A stretch of DNA of 64,000 bases from Chitinophagaceae bacterium (GCA_027489035.1 JAIYAN010000017.1:1-64000); one strand, 5' to 3'; shown: positions 35,450-45,603, numbered from the stretch's first letter. Notes: generated by a model from the letters alone, not told the origin. Numbers and translations are program-made.

Positions 35450-35479
35450 TTGAAATTGAAACTCAAAATCATATCTTTG
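35450..35479 (+). promoter_or_regulatory. Promoter of the nucleotide-sugar operon
   Basis: TTG at 35450-35452, a 19-nt spacer and TATCTTTG at 35472-35479 match the full Bacteroidota promoter (TTG-N19-21-TAnnTTTG). ATG 35503 lies 24 nt downstream. It is the best complete promoter seen in the window. Confidence 0.65.
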
Positions 35480-35502
35480 CCCGTCTAAAAAATACATGAA
35501 TT

Positions 35503-36633
35503 ATGAGGCCAATTCAAATGGTGGATACTAAGAATCAATACCTTAAAATAAAGGATAGGGTTGATGCGGCTGTTTTATCGGTAATGGAAAGTTCGCAATT
35601 CATTGGCGGTAAAGTGGTGAATGATTTCACTAATAATTTAGCAAACTATCATGGAAGCAAACATGTAATTCCTTGCGCAAACGGTACCGATGCACTCCAA
35701 ATTGCCATGATGGCATTGGGTTTAAAAGCAGGGGATGAAGTGATTACGCCTTCTTTTACTTATATCGCAACAGTGGAAGTAGCTGCATTATTGGGTATTA
35801 AACCCATTTTTGTGGAAGTAGACAAGCGTACTTTTTGTATCGATCCAAACGAAATTGAAAAAGCCATTACGCCTAAAACAAAAGCAATAGTTCCTGTTCA
35901 TTTATACGGACACTCTGCAGATATGGAGACCATCCTCCAAATTGCAAAAAAATATAATTTATTTGTAATTGAAGACAATGCTCAAGGCATTGGAAATGAT
36001 TACACCTTTTCAGATGGCAAGGTAAAGAGAACTGGAACAATGGGGCATATTGGGTGTACTTCCTTTTATCCTTCAAAAAATTTAGGCGCATTCGGTGATG
36101 GTGGTGCAATGTTTACAGAAGATGATGCGTTGGCAGATATGATGCGTATGATTGCATCTCATGGACAAAGCAAAAGATATTATCATGATGTAATCGGTTG
36201 TAATTCTAGGTTAGATGCCATGCAAGCTGCAATTTTAGATATTAAATTAGAACACCTCGACGAATACATTGATGCTAGAAGAAAGGCAGCCGATTTTTAC
36301 GATGAACAATTTAAAGGTCATTCAAATATTGAAATTCCATTTCGTGCAGCAAACAATAAACACGTATTTCATCAGTACACTTTAATCTTGCATGATGCAA
36401 ATCGAGATGCATTACATCAGCATCTTGCTGATAAAGGAATTCCTTCTATGATTTATTATCCTGTTCCTGCACATCGTCAAAAAATGTTTGATGCTTTTGG
36501 TGGAAATGAATTTCATTTGCCGATTACAGATTGGTTAACAGAACGTGTAATTTCTTTGCCGATACACACTGAATTAGATACAGAACAACAACAATTAATA
36601 GTAGACGAGATTAAAATATTTTTAAAAAAATAA
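35503..36633 (+). CDS. DegT/DnrJ/EryC1/StrS-family sugar aminotransferase
   Basis: This PLP-dependent enzyme makes amino sugars from keto-sugar nucleotides. The 376 residues hold 'CANGTDALQIAMMALGLKAGDEVITPSFTY', 'PVHLYGHSADME', 'VIEDNAQGIG' (PLP Asp) and 'STSFYPSKNLGAFGDGGA'-type text with the Schiff-base Lys (SFYPSKNLG, about residue 188). It resembles WbpE/PglE-type aminotransferases. The oxidase (WbpB) and acetyltransferase (WbpD) that would complete a diamino-uronate route are not present here. First gene of a seven-gene sugar operon. Confidence 0.88.
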   Translation: MRPIQMVDTKNQYLKIKDRVDAAVLSVMESSQFIGGKVVNDFTNNLANYHGSKHVIPCANGTDALQIAMMALGLKAGDEVITPSFTYIATVEVAALLGIKPIFVEVDKRTFCIDPNEIEKAITPKTKAIVPVHLYGHSADMETILQIAKKYNLFVIEDNAQGIGNDYTFSDGKVKRTGTMGHIGCTSFYPSKNLGAFGDGGAMFTEDDALADMMRMIASHGQSKRYYHDVIGCNSRLDAMQAAILDIKLEHLDEYIDARRKAADFYDEQFKGHSNIEIPFRAANNKHVFHQYTLILHDANRDALHQHLADKGIPSMIYYPVPAHRQKMFDAFGGNEFHLPITDWLTERVISLPIHTELDTEQQQLIVDEIKIFLKK

Positions 36634-36636
36634 AAT

Positions 36637-37968
36637 ATGAAATTAGCCGTAATTGGTACAGGTTATGTAGGGTTAGTAACAGGAACCTGTTTTGCAGAAA
36701 CTGGAAACGACGTTATATGTGTGGATATTGACATCAACAAAGTAAATAAATTATCTAATGGACAAATCACCATATTTGAACCAGGATTAGAGAAGATTTT
36801 TTTACGCAATCAAAAAGAAGGCAGATTGCATTTTACCACTTCAATTGAAGAGGCGATTGAAAATGCTCAGGTGATTTTCTTGGCATTGCCAACACCACCC
36901 GGAGAAGATGGAAGTGCTGATTTATCGTACATTTTGAATGTTGCTACCGTATTGGGGAAGTTGTTGAAACCAGATGGATATAAAGTAATCATTGATAAAA
37001 GCACGGTTCCAGTTGGCACTTCTGAAAAAGTAAAATCCGCTATTTTGTTATCAGCAGGATCGGATATTTCTCATGCTTTTGATGTAGTGAGTAATCCCGA
37101 ATTTTTACGCGAAGGCGTTGCTGTTGAAGATTTCATGAAACCCGATCGCGTTGTTATTGGAACAACTTCTGATAAAGCCATCAAAATCATGAATGATCTA
37201 TATGCACCATTCGTGCGTCAGGGGAACCCAATCATTTTCATGGATGAGCATTCTGCTGAATTAACCAAATACGCTGCTAATGCGTTTCTTGCGGTTAAAA
37301 TAACGTTCATGAATGAAATTGCACAACTTTGCGAAAGATTAGGTGCAGATGTGGATATGGTTAGAAAAGGAATTGGAAGTGATGAAAGAATTGGTAAGCG
37401 TTTCTTATTTCCTGGTATTGGTTATGGTGGAAGTTGCTTTCCAAAAGATGTTAAAGCATTGGCTAAATCTTCTAGCGAAGTAAACTATGATTTTAAAATA
37501 TTGAAATCGGTTATGGAAGTAAATGAGTTGCAAAAACTACATTTGATTCCGAAAATTAAAGCATATTTCAACAATGATTTGAGTGGCAAACATTTTGCCA
37601 TTTGGGGACTTTCGTTTAAACCAAACACGGATGATATCAGAGAAGCACCCGCTTTTTATATGATTGATGCGTTACTTGAAATGGGTGCTACTGTTTCGGC
37701 ATTTGACCCAGAAGCAATGGCGAATTCTAAACAAGTGCTTGGTGATAAAATTAAGTTTGCTGATGGACAATACGATGCATTAGAAAACGCAGATGCGTTA
37801 ATTATTGCTACTGAATGGAATGAATTTAGAACACCTGATTTTGAAAGAATTGAAAAATCTTTGAAACAAAAAGCCATTTTTGATGGTAGAAATTTATTTG
37901 ATTTACAAGCTATGCAAAATTTAGGTTTCCATTATGAAAGCGTTGGCAGAAGCGCCATTCATGCATAA
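36637..37968 (+). CDS. ugd: UDP-glucose 6-dehydrogenase
   Basis: It oxidises UDP-glucose to UDP-glucuronate with two NAD. The 443 residues have the Rossmann start 'LAVIGTGYVGLVTGTCFAE', 'NPEFLREGVAVEDFMKPDRVVIG', 'ANAFLAVKITFMNEIAQLCE', and the catalytic Cys in 'FLFPGIGYGGSCFPKDVKAL'. It lies 3 nt after the aminotransferase gene. The product feeds the UXS-like enzyme encoded next. Confidence 0.94.
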   Translation: MKLAVIGTGYVGLVTGTCFAETGNDVICVDIDINKVNKLSNGQITIFEPGLEKIFLRNQKEGRLHFTTSIEEAIENAQVIFLALPTPPGEDGSADLSYILNVATVLGKLLKPDGYKVIIDKSTVPVGTSEKVKSAILLSAGSDISHAFDVVSNPEFLREGVAVEDFMKPDRVVIGTTSDKAIKIMNDLYAPFVRQGNPIIFMDEHSAELTKYAANAFLAVKITFMNEIAQLCERLGADVDMVRKGIGSDERIGKRFLFPGIGYGGSCFPKDVKALAKSSSEVNYDFKILKSVMEVNELQKLHLIPKIKAYFNNDLSGKHFAIWGLSFKPNTDDIREAPAFYMIDALLEMGATVSAFDPEAMANSKQVLGDKIKFADGQYDALENADALIIATEWNEFRTPDFERIEKSLKQKAIFDGRNLFDLQAMQNLGFHYESVGRSAIHA

Positions 37969-37994
37969 AATAAAATTTATTTAAAACATAAGTT

Positions 37995-38981
37995 GTGAGC
38001 AAAAAAAGAATATTAATAACAGGCGCTGCTGGATTTTTAGGATCTCATTTATGCGATCGTTTTATTCGTGAAGGTTACCATGTTATTGGGATGGATAATT
38101 TGATTACAGGAAACATAAAAAACATCGAACATCTTTTCAAATTACCAGAATTTGAATTTTATCATCATGATGTTTCTAAATTTATTCATGTGCCTGGAAA
38201 GCTAGATTATATCTTGCATTTCGCTTCTCCAGCAAGTCCAATTGATTATTTAAAAATACCCATTCAAACATTAAAAGTGGGTTCATTAGGCACGCATAAT
38301 TGTTTGGGATTGGCTTTGGCAAAAGGAGCTAGAATTTTAGTAGCGAGTACAAGTGAAGTCTATGGCGATCCTTTGGTACATCCTCAAACAGAAGAATATT
38401 GGGGAAACGTAAATCCAGTTGGTCCAAGAGGTGTATATGACGAAGCGAAACGTTTTCAAGAAGCAATGACCATGGCTTATCACACATTCCATAATGTTGA
38501 AACCAGAATCATTAGAATATTCAATACATACGGCCCTAGAATGCGGTTAAATGATGGAAGAGCGTTGCCAGCTTTTATTGGTCAGGCTTTGAGAGGAGAG
38601 GATTTAACCGTTTTCGGAGATGGTAGCCAAACAAGAAGTTTTTGTTATGTGGATGATCTTGTTGAAGGAATCTATCGTTTACTTTTAAGTGATTATGCAT
38701 CACCGGTAAATATTGGAAATCCTGATGAAATATCATTGAAGGATTTTGCTGAAGAAATTTTAAAATTGACTGATTCAAAACAAAAGATTGTATACAAACC
38801 CCTTCCTGCTGATGATCCAAAACAAAGAAGACCGGATATTACAAAAGCGAAGGAAATATTGGGTTGGGAACCTAAAATAAATAGATCAGAAGGATTAAAA
38901 ATAACATACGAATATTTCAAAGGGCTATCAGTGGAAGAGTTAAACAAACAACCATTGGAATTCACTAGTCAAAAAAATTAA
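37995..38981 (+). CDS. UDP-glucuronate decarboxylase (UDP-xylose synthase)
   Basis: This extended SDR has 328 residues and a GTG start: '[19 protein letters not shown]', '[27 protein letters not shown]', '[14 protein letters not shown]', the Tyr-x3-Lys pair in '[11 protein letters not shown]', and '[10 protein letters not shown]'. These are the signature features of UDP-xylose synthases, which act on UDP-glucuronate from the preceding gene. It may instead stop at the 4-keto-pentose, like ArnA's domain, but the motif set favours UXS. Confidence 0.9.
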   Translation: MSKKRILITGAAGFLGSHLCDRFIREGYHVIGMDNLITGNIKNIEHLFKLPEFEFYHHDVSKFIHVPGKLDYILHFASPASPIDYLKIPIQTLKVGSLGTHNCLGLALAKGARILVASTSEVYGDPLVHPQTEEYWGNVNPVGPRGVYDEAKRFQEAMTMAYHTFHNVETRIIRIFNTYGPRMRLNDGRALPAFIGQALRGEDLTVFGDGSQTRSFCYVDDLVEGIYRLLLSDYASPVNIGNPDEISLKDFAEEILKLTDSKQKIVYKPLPADDPKQRRPDITKAKEILGWEPKINRSEGLKITYEYFKGLSVEELNKQPLEFTSQKN

Positions 38982-38995
38982 AATCAACATTTTAG

Positions 38996-40285
38996 ATGTA
39001 TCAAGATTTAATTGAAAAGAAAAAAACACTTGCCGTAATTGGATTGGGTTATGTTGGGTTACCGATAGCACTTGAGTTTGCAAAAAAAATAAAAGTAATT
39101 GGCTTCGATATAAATGCACAACGTGTAGAAATGATGCGTAATGGCATCGATCCTAGTCAGGAATTGGAATCATCTGCATTTGAAAATTGTGATATTGAAT
39201 TTACCAATGATTTAGATGTTTTGCGCAAAGCAAATTTTTTCATTGTAGCTGTTCCTACACCTGTAGATGAACATAATGTACCAGATTTAATTCCGGTGCA
39301 ACGTGCCAGTGAAACCATCGGAAAGGTGATTAAAAAAGGAGATTACGTGGTGTATGAAAGTACTGTTTATCCAGGTTGTACTGAAGAAGATTGCGTGCCA
39401 ATCATCGAAAATTTATCTGGATTGAAAATGGTGGAAGATTATAAAATCGGATACTCACCAGAAAGAATTAATCCAGGAGATAAAGAACATACCATTACAA
39501 CAATCGTAAAAGTAGTTAGTGGATGTTGTGCAGAAAGTTTGGAAGTAATTGCTAAAGTGTATGAGCTTGTAGTTAAAGCAGGCGTGCATAAAGCTTCATC
39601 AATCAAAGTAGCAGAAGCGGCAAAAATCATTGAAAATACCCAACGTGATTTGAATATTGCGTTGATGAATGAGTTGTCAATCATTTTTGACAAAATGAAC
39701 ATCAATACATTTGAAGTACTTGAAGCTGCGGGTACAAAATGGAATTTCTTAAAGTTTCAACCTGGTTTAGTTGGTGGACATTGCATTGGTGTTGACCCTT
39801 ACTATCTAACATACAAATCTCAACAACTGGGTTATGATAGTCAAGTTATTTTGGCTGGAAGGTCTATTAATGATGGGATGGCAGGTTATGTTGCAAAAAA
39901 AGTTTTACAATCTATTATCCAGAGCAATGGGAATGTAAAAGATAGCAAGGTGTTGGTGATGGGCGCTACGTTCAAAGAAAATGTTAGCGATATCAGAAAC
40001 AGTAAAGTGGCAGATGTGGTGAAAGAACTACAAGCATTTTCCATTAATGTAGATGTTGCTGATCCTTATGCAGATAGCGATGAATTAAATCATGAGTATG
40101 GGTTTAGTTTAACCAAAGAATTGTCTAACGACTACGATGCAGTAATTGTAACTGTTCCGCATAATGATTATAAATCTTTAGATGATGCTTATTTTACTTC
40201 AATCACAAAGCCACATGGAATGGTAGCCGACCTTAAAGGAATTTATCGCGGCAAATTGACGCAAAGAAAATATTGGAGTTTATAA
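38996..40285 (+). CDS. UDP-N-acetyl-hexosamine 6-dehydrogenase, WbpA/TviB family
   Basis: It is a nucleotide-sugar dehydrogenase of 429 residues. The start has 'LAVIGLGYVGLPIALEFAKK'. 'ESTVYPGCTEEDCVPIIENL' and 'GYSPERINPGD' are typical of the TviB/VipA/WbpO subgroup that makes N-acetyl-galactosaminuronate or -glucosaminuronate. The catalytic Cys lies in 'GLVGGHCIGVDPYYL'. The next gene is a TviC/WbpP-type 4-epimerase, the usual partner for UDP-GalNAcA (Vi-antigen-like) precursors. Confidence 0.9.
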   Translation: MYQDLIEKKKTLAVIGLGYVGLPIALEFAKKIKVIGFDINAQRVEMMRNGIDPSQELESSAFENCDIEFTNDLDVLRKANFFIVAVPTPVDEHNVPDLIPVQRASETIGKVIKKGDYVVYESTVYPGCTEEDCVPIIENLSGLKMVEDYKIGYSPERINPGDKEHTITTIVKVVSGCCAESLEVIAKVYELVVKAGVHKASSIKVAEAAKIIENTQRDLNIALMNELSIIFDKMNINTFEVLEAAGTKWNFLKFQPGLVGGHCIGVDPYYLTYKSQQLGYDSQVILAGRSINDGMAGYVAKKVLQSIIQSNGNVKDSKVLVMGATFKENVSDIRNSKVADVVKELQAFSINVDVADPYADSDELNHEYGFSLTKELSNDYDAVIVTVPHNDYKSLDDAYFTSITKPHGMVADLKGIYRGKLTQRKYWSL

Positions 40286-40306
40286 TCTTAATACCTATAA
40301 TATAAA

Positions 40307-41296
40307 ATGAGTACGCATAAATTTCACGATAAAGATATAAGTAACGATTGCTTTTTAGTTACTGGTGGCGCGGGTTTTATTGGTTCGCATATTACAGAAT
40401 ATCTTTTGAAAAATGGTGCAAAAAAAGTGCGTGTGTTGGATAATATGGTAAATGGTTTTGAAAAAAATCTTTCCATATTAAGCGCTTATCCCGCTTTCGA
40501 ATTTTTACAAGGAGATATCAGAGATTATGAAACATGTGTAAAAGCATGTGAAGGAATTGATTATATCAGTCATCAAGCGGCATTAGGCTCGGTGCCAAGG
40601 TCGATAAAAGAACCAGTTTATTTTAATGAAGTCAACGTAGGTGGTTTTGTAAACATGTTAAAAGCGGCAGTAGATTGTAAAGTTAAAACCTTCGTATATG
40701 CATCATCGTCATCTGTTTATGGCGATGAACCAACTTTACCAAAAGTAGAGCATAGAATTGGAAATTGTTTGTCGCCTTATGCAGCAACCAAAAAAACCAA
40801 TGAGCTTTATGCGCAGGTTTTTGCAGATGTGTATGGCTTAAAATTAATGGGTTTTAGATACTTCAATATTTTTGGTCCACGTCAGGATCCCGATGGTCCT
40901 TATGCAGCTGTAATTCCTTTATTTGTAAAAGGGATTATGAAAGAAACACCTGTGTATATAAATGGTGATGGCGAACAAACACGTGATTTTACTTTTGTAG
41001 ATAATGCTGTACAGATAAATGTTAAAGGCATGCTTACTAATAATGAGGAAGCATTTAATAAAGTATATAATGTAGCAGTAGGGGAATATTATTCAGTAAA
41101 TCATTTGTACAATGCTTGTGCCAATCAATTAAACAGCACATTTAAACCAACACATCGTGAGCCGAGAGCAGGTGATATCAGAAATTCTTTAGCAGATATT
41201 TCATTGGCCAATCAGCATTTAGCCTATCAGCCCGTGAAAAAATTTGACGAAGGATTAATAGAAACGATTGAATTTTTTAAGCAATTATATTCATAA
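40307..41296 (+). CDS. UDP-N-acetylglucosamine(uronate) 4-epimerase, WbpP/TviC family
   Basis: This extended SDR has 329 residues: 'FLVTGGAGFIGSHITEYLLKNGA', 'HQAALGSVPRSIKEP', the Ser site 'VYASSSSVYGDEP', the Tyr-Lys pair in 'SPYAATKKTNELYAQ', and 'FRYFNIFGPRQDPDGPYAAVIP'. 'AALGSVPRS' is characteristic of WbpP/TviC/Gne-type N-acetyl sugar epimerases. It acts with the dehydrogenase directly upstream (21-nt gap). Confidence 0.9.
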   Translation: MSTHKFHDKDISNDCFLVTGGAGFIGSHITEYLLKNGAKKVRVLDNMVNGFEKNLSILSAYPAFEFLQGDIRDYETCVKACEGIDYISHQAALGSVPRSIKEPVYFNEVNVGGFVNMLKAAVDCKVKTFVYASSSSVYGDEPTLPKVEHRIGNCLSPYAATKKTNELYAQVFADVYGLKLMGFRYFNIFGPRQDPDGPYAAVIPLFVKGIMKETPVYINGDGEQTRDFTFVDNAVQINVKGMLTNNEEAFNKVYNVAVGEYYSVNHLYNACANQLNSTFKPTHREPRAGDIRNSLADISLANQHLAYQPVKKFDEGLIETIEFFKQLYS

Positions 41297-41312
41297 ATAA
41301 AAAAGCACGTTT

Positions 41313-41873
41313 ATGCCTTTTATTAAAACCGAATTCCCAGGGTTACTGATTTTTGAACCCAATGTATTTGAAGATGCACGTGGGTATTTTTTTGAAAGTT
41401 ACAATCAAAAAACTTGTGCAGAAAATGGGGTTAAAACTCATTTCTTACAAGACAATCAAGCGAAGTCGGTATATGGTGTTATACGTGGTATGCATTATCA
41501 ATTGAATCCGCACGCACAAACAAAATTTATCAGGGCTTTAAGTGGAACGATATTAGATGCAGTGCTGGATTTGCGTGTTGGCTCACCAACTTACGGAAAG
41601 CACTTTTCTATCGAATTGTCTGCGGAAAATAAAAGACAACTATACATTCCACAAGGGTTTGCGCATGGCTATTCTGTGTTAAGTGAAACAGCAGAAGTGT
41701 TTTATAAATGCGATGATTTTTATAGTAAAGAATTAGAAGCAGGTATTCAATTTTACGATCCTGCTTTAAATATAGATTGGAAAATACCAGCAGATAAACA
41801 AATTATTTCAGATAAGGATAAACAACATCCTACGTTTGAAAATTGCAAAAACAACTTCGTTTTTAATCCATAA
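41313..41873 (+). CDS. rfbC: dTDP-4-dehydrorhamnose 3,5-epimerase
   Basis: It epimerises dTDP-4-keto-6-deoxyglucose at C3 and C5 toward dTDP-L-rhamnose. The 186 residues have 'FEDARGYFFESYN', 'FLQDNQAKSVYGVIRGMHYQ' with the catalytic His, 'ILDAVLDLRVGSPTYG' and 'LYIPQGFAHGYSVLSE'. rfbD follows. rfbA and rfbB, needed for the substrate, are not in this cluster. Confidence 0.95.
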   Translation: MPFIKTEFPGLLIFEPNVFEDARGYFFESYNQKTCAENGVKTHFLQDNQAKSVYGVIRGMHYQLNPHAQTKFIRALSGTILDAVLDLRVGSPTYGKHFSIELSAENKRQLYIPQGFAHGYSVLSETAEVFYKCDDFYSKELEAGIQFYDPALNIDWKIPADKQIISDKDKQHPTFENCKNNFVFNP

Positions 41874-41887
41874 TTCAATATTCAACA

Positions 41888-42745
41888 ATGAAAAAGATTC
41901 TTGTTACCGGAGCAAATGGCCAATTGGGAAACGAATGTAGAACTTTAGCTGAAAGTATTGCCAATGCTGAATTTGTATTTACAGATGTAGCCGAGTTATC
42001 CATTACTGATGGCAATGCGGTTGAAGAAATATTTTCAAAAAATAATTTTGATTATTGTATAAATGCAGCAGCATATACTGCTGTAGATTTAGCCGAAACT
42101 GAAACAGAATTAGCTCAGTTAATAAATGCAACTGCTGTAGGATATTTAGCAGATGCTTGTAATGAAAATAATTGTAAGCTAATTCATATCTCTACCGATT
42201 ATGTATTTGATGGTACAAATGAAATCGGCTATGATGTAGATGATGCTACAGCTCCAATAAATGTTTATGGTGCCACAAAGTTAGAAGGCGAAAAATTGGC
42301 TTTGTCATTAAACCCTGAAACCATTGTTATTCGCACGTCTTGGGTATATAGTTTTCACGGAAAGAATTTTGTAAAAACCATGATGAAGCTGATGCAGGAA
42401 CGCGAATCACTTAATGTGGTGGCAGACCAAATAGGTAAACCAACATATGCAGCAGATTTAGCAGCTGCAATATTTCAAATCATTTTTTCAGAAAAAGAAT
42501 TTGTACCAGGCATGTATCATTTTGCCAATCAAGGCGTAATATCTTGGTACGATTTTGCAATGGCCATCAAAGAAATTGGCGGTTACAATTGTACAGTAAA
42601 TCCCATTGCATCAAGTGAATATCCAGTTCCCGCAAAACGTCCGAATTATTCAATTTTAAATACCAATAAAATTGAACATACCTTTAATATAGAGATTCCT
42701 TACTGGAAAGATAGTTTACAGAAATGTATGGAGCTACTTCGGTAA
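41888..42745 (+). CDS. rfbD: dTDP-4-dehydrorhamnose reductase
   Basis: It makes dTDP-L-rhamnose with NAD(P)H. The 285 residues have 'ILVTGANGQLGNECRTLAES', 'DYCINAAAYTAVDLAETE', the Tyr-Lys pair in 'INVYGATKLEGEKLAL', 'VIRTSWVYSFHGKNFVKTMM' and 'VVADQIGKPTYAADLA'. It is the last sugar gene of the operon; the rRNA methyltransferase gene follows after 26 nt. Confidence 0.95.
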   Translation: MKKILVTGANGQLGNECRTLAESIANAEFVFTDVAELSITDGNAVEEIFSKNNFDYCINAAAYTAVDLAETETELAQLINATAVGYLADACNENNCKLIHISTDYVFDGTNEIGYDVDDATAPINVYGATKLEGEKLALSLNPETIVIRTSWVYSFHGKNFVKTMMKLMQERESLNVVADQIGKPTYAADLAAAIFQIIFSEKEFVPGMYHFANQGVISWYDFAMAIKEIGGYNCTVNPIASSEYPVPAKRPNYSILNTNKIEHTFNIEIPYWKDSLQKCMELLR

Positions 42746-42771
42746 GTATTGATTATCCTCATACTTAATTC

Positions 42772-43953
42772 ATGAATTTATTTTCTTTGCAAAGCCGCAT
42801 CATTGTTACTTGTAGCAATCGATTGTCTAATTATTTACAACAAGAGATTTCTGAACTTGGATTTGTTCCAGTTAGGATTTTCAAAACCGGTGTTGAGTTG
42901 TTTGGAACAATGCAAGATTGTATTCGGTTGAATTTAAATTTACGTTGTGCCAGTCAGGTGTTGTTTTCTATCAAAGAATTTACAGCATATAATGCATCAG
43001 ATTTATATAATGCACTTGTAAAAGTAGAATGGGAAAAAATCATACCTGCGGAAGAAAACTTTTCCATTACAAGTAATGTAACGAATGAAACCATTACCAA
43101 TAATTTATTTGCCAATGTAAAAGTTAAAGATGCCATTGCGGATAGATTTAGAGAAAAAACGGGTGTGCGTCCAAATTCCGGTCCGGAGTTAAATGGGGTA
43201 GTGGTTCATTTATATTGGAAAGAAACTATAGCAGAATTATTTTTAGATACCAGCGGAGAAACATTGTCGAAACATGGGTATAGAAAAATTCCTGGAAAGG
43301 CGCCAATGCTTGAATCATTAGCCGCCGCAAATTTGTTGGCTTTAAGATGGGATAGAAAATCCGCTTTTATAAACCCGATGTGCGGTTCTGGCACATTAGC
43401 TATTGAAGCGGCATTATTAGCCAGCAATCGTAAGCCAGGGCTCTATAGAAGCAACTATTCGTTTATGCATCTATGTGGGTATGAAGAATCATTCTATTTA
43501 AATTTTTATAAAGAAATTGAAACGGCTGTAATAGAAAATTGTGCCGTTAAAATCATTGCATCAGACATTAGCGAAGACGCTGTAAATATTTCAAAAGTAA
43601 ATGCGGGTATCGCGGGTGTAGAAGACATGATCACCTTTGAACTTTGTGATTTTGCATCTACTACCATTCCTGAAAATGAAGCAGGTGTTATTTACTTTAA
43701 TCCAGAATATGGCGATCGTTTGGGAGATGAAATTGAATTAGAAGAAACGTATGCTCGAATGGGAGACTTTTTAAAACAAAAGTGTAAGGGTTATTGGGGT
43801 TATATTTTTACAGGTAATTTAGAATTGGCCAAAAAAATTGGATTAAAACCCAAAAGAAGAATTGAGTTTTACACCGGAAAAATAGATTGCCGATTATTTG
43901 AGTATGAGTTGTATGCGGGGAGTAGGGAGGTTAGGGAAGTTTTGGAGGTTTAA
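42772..43953 (+). CDS. THUMP-domain 23S rRNA guanine-N2 methyltransferase (RlmL/RlmKL N-part type)
   Basis: The 393-residue protein has an N-terminal THUMP region (about 1-165, 'LRCASQVLFSIKEF', 'KDAIADRFREKTGVRP') and a Rossmann methyltransferase domain. The SAM motif is 'AFINPMCGSGTLAIEAALLA' and the catalytic motif 'YFNPEYGDRLGDE', where NPEYG replaces the common NPPYG. It corresponds to the m2G-forming half of RlmKL. The C-terminal tail 'GSREVREVLEV' is written in dispersed G/T-rich repeat sequence. Confidence 0.9.
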   Translation: MNLFSLQSRIIVTCSNRLSNYLQQEISELGFVPVRIFKTGVELFGTMQDCIRLNLNLRCASQVLFSIKEFTAYNASDLYNALVKVEWEKIIPAEENFSITSNVTNETITNNLFANVKVKDAIADRFREKTGVRPNSGPELNGVVVHLYWKETIAELFLDTSGETLSKHGYRKIPGKAPMLESLAAANLLALRWDRKSAFINPMCGSGTLAIEAALLASNRKPGLYRSNYSFMHLCGYEESFYLNFYKEIETAVIENCAVKIIASDISEDAVNISKVNAGIAGVEDMITFELCDFASTTIPENEAGVIYFNPEYGDRLGDEIELEETYARMGDFLKQKCKGYWGYIFTGNLELAKKIGLKPKRRIEFYTGKIDCRLFEYELYAGSREVREVLEV

Positions 43954-44239
43954 GGAAGTTTGAGAGGTTTGTGAGGGTTTAGAGGCTTTAGAGGTTTTGT
44001 AGGGGTTGAAGATTTTCAACCCTTACAAAAGGTTGGATGTATTCCACTTAATCATAAAGGGTTTTATACAGGGTTTTCTTTACGTCCTTGCTCCTTTGCG
44101 CGCTTTTCGTGAAACAAAAAACTTAGTGTCTTTGCGCCTTCGTGTCTTAGTGTCAAAAAAATGCTGCAAGCATTTCTCTTCGTGTTTCAATTCCTTTTGT
44201 GTTCCTTGCTCCTTTGTGTGAAACAAACAGTTTTTTCCC
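43954..44239. repeat. Repeat-rich spacer between the rRNA methyltransferase and idh
   Basis: The spacer begins with 'ggaggtttaaggaagtttgagaggt' text and contains a long near-perfect hairpin at 43995-44030 (core GTAGGGGTTGAA / TTCAACCCTTAC). It continues with 'cttagtgtctttgcgccttcg' text (44120-44160). No gene is supported; the plus-strand ORF 44006-44221 simply reads through these repeats. Confidence 0.65.
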
Positions 44240-44247
44240 TACTTTTG
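44240..44247 (+). promoter_or_regulatory. -7 box of the NADP isocitrate dehydrogenase gene
   Basis: TACTTTTG is an exact consensus match ending 20 nt before ATG 44267. A TTG lies 23 nt further upstream, slightly too far. Confidence 0.5.
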
Positions 44248-44266
44248 CGGTTCAAAAAATAAAGCT

Positions 44267-45499
44267 ATGTCAAAAATAAAAGTAACCAATCCCGTAGTGG
44301 AATTAGACGGTGATGAGATGACACGCATCATCTGGAAATTTATCAAGGACAAATTGATTCTTCCTTACATCGAAGTGCCTATTCAATATTTCGATTTGGG
44401 AATGGAATATCGTGATGAAACCAATGATCAAGTAACCATTGATGCTGCTAATGCAATTAAAGCTTGTGGTGTTGGTATCAAATGCGCTACCATCACACCC
44501 GATGAAGCTCGTGTGAAAGAATTTAGCTTGAAGCAAATGTGGAAGAGCCCTAATGGAACTATTCGTAACATTTTAGATGGAACCGTATTCAGAGAGCCAA
44601 TTGTAATGCAAAATGTACCTCGTTTGGTAACCAACTGGACAGCACCTATCATTGTAGGTCGTCATGCATTTGGTGATCAATATCGTGCAACCGATACCGT
44701 TATAAAAGGGAAAGGAAAATTAACCATGACGTTCACACCTGAAGGTGGTGGCGAAGCTCAAGTATTTGAAGTATATAACTATAAAGGAGATGGCGTTGCA
44801 ATGGCAATGTACAATACCGATGAAAGTATTTTTGGATTTGCACGCAGTTGTTTCAATATGGCATTGAGTAAAAAATGGCCTTTATATCTTTCTACAAAAA
44901 ATACCATCCTTAAAAAATATGATGGACGTTTCAAAGACATTTTTGAAGAAGTTTATCAAAATGAATTTAAAGCTGCTTACGAAGCTGCAGGCATCACTTA
45001 CGAGCATCGTTTGATTGATGATATGGTTGCTAGTGCTTTAAAATGGAATGGCAATTTTGTATGGGCTTGTAAAAATTATGATGGAGATGTTCAGAGCGAT
45101 ACTGTTGCTCAAGGTTTTGGTTCATTAGGTTTGATGACTTCTGTGTTGGTTACACCTGATGGAAAAACTATGGAGTCGGAAGCTGCTCATGGAACGGTTA
45201 CACGTCACTATCGTGATCATCAAGCAGGAAAACCAACCAGTACAAATCCAATTGCATCTATATTTGCTTGGACAAGAGGTTTGGCATTCCGTGGAAAATT
45301 AGATAATAACCAGGAGTTGATTGATTTCTGTAATGCTTTAGAAGCCGTTTGTATCGAAACGGTTGAAAGCGGAAAAATGACAAAAGATTTAGCGGTTTGT
45401 ATTCACGGAAACAAAGTATCTCACGGAGATCATTATTTGTATACTGAAGAATTTTTAGATGCAATAGATGCTAATTTGAAAAAGAGAATGGGTTTATAA
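44267..45499 (+). CDS. Isocitrate dehydrogenase, eukaryotic-type (NADP)
   Basis: It oxidises isocitrate to 2-oxoglutarate. The 410 residues belong to the dimeric subfamily shared with eukaryotic NADP enzymes: '[20 protein letters not shown]', '[14 protein letters not shown]', the isocitrate-binding '[19 protein letters not shown]', '[13 protein letters not shown]', '[16 protein letters not shown]', '[20 protein letters not shown]' and '[12 protein letters not shown]'. It faces a second, unrelated-subfamily isocitrate dehydrogenase at 45950. Confidence 0.95.
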   Translation: MSKIKVTNPVVELDGDEMTRIIWKFIKDKLILPYIEVPIQYFDLGMEYRDETNDQVTIDAANAIKACGVGIKCATITPDEARVKEFSLKQMWKSPNGTIRNILDGTVFREPIVMQNVPRLVTNWTAPIIVGRHAFGDQYRATDTVIKGKGKLTMTFTPEGGGEAQVFEVYNYKGDGVAMAMYNTDESIFGFARSCFNMALSKKWPLYLSTKNTILKKYDGRFKDIFEEVYQNEFKAAYEAAGITYEHRLIDDMVASALKWNGNFVWACKNYDGDVQSDTVAQGFGSLGLMTSVLVTPDGKTMESEAAHGTVTRHYRDHQAGKPTSTNPIASIFAWTRGLAFRGKLDNNQELIDFCNALEAVCIETVESGKMTKDLAVCIHGNKVSHGDHYLYTEEFLDAIDANLKKRMGL

Positions 45500-45561
45500 G
45501 AAGCCTCACCCCCAACCCCTCTCCGAAGGAAAGGGGAGCAAGAAACGTTTTCAAAAAATAT

Positions 45562-45600
45562 AAAAATAAAGCCCACTTATTATTGTGGGCTTTATTTTTT
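45562..45600 (+). terminator. Terminator after idh, works in both directions
   Basis: AAAAATAAAGCCCAC (45562-45576) and GTGGGCTTTATTTTT (45585-45599) form a perfect 15-bp stem with an 8-nt loop and T-runs on both sides. Confidence 0.9.
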
Positions 45601-45603
45601 ATG

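Noticed and set aside
44006..44221. Plus-strand ORF of 71 codons
   Set aside because: It reads through intergenic repeats and a hairpin, has no family features, and ends just before the idh promoter.
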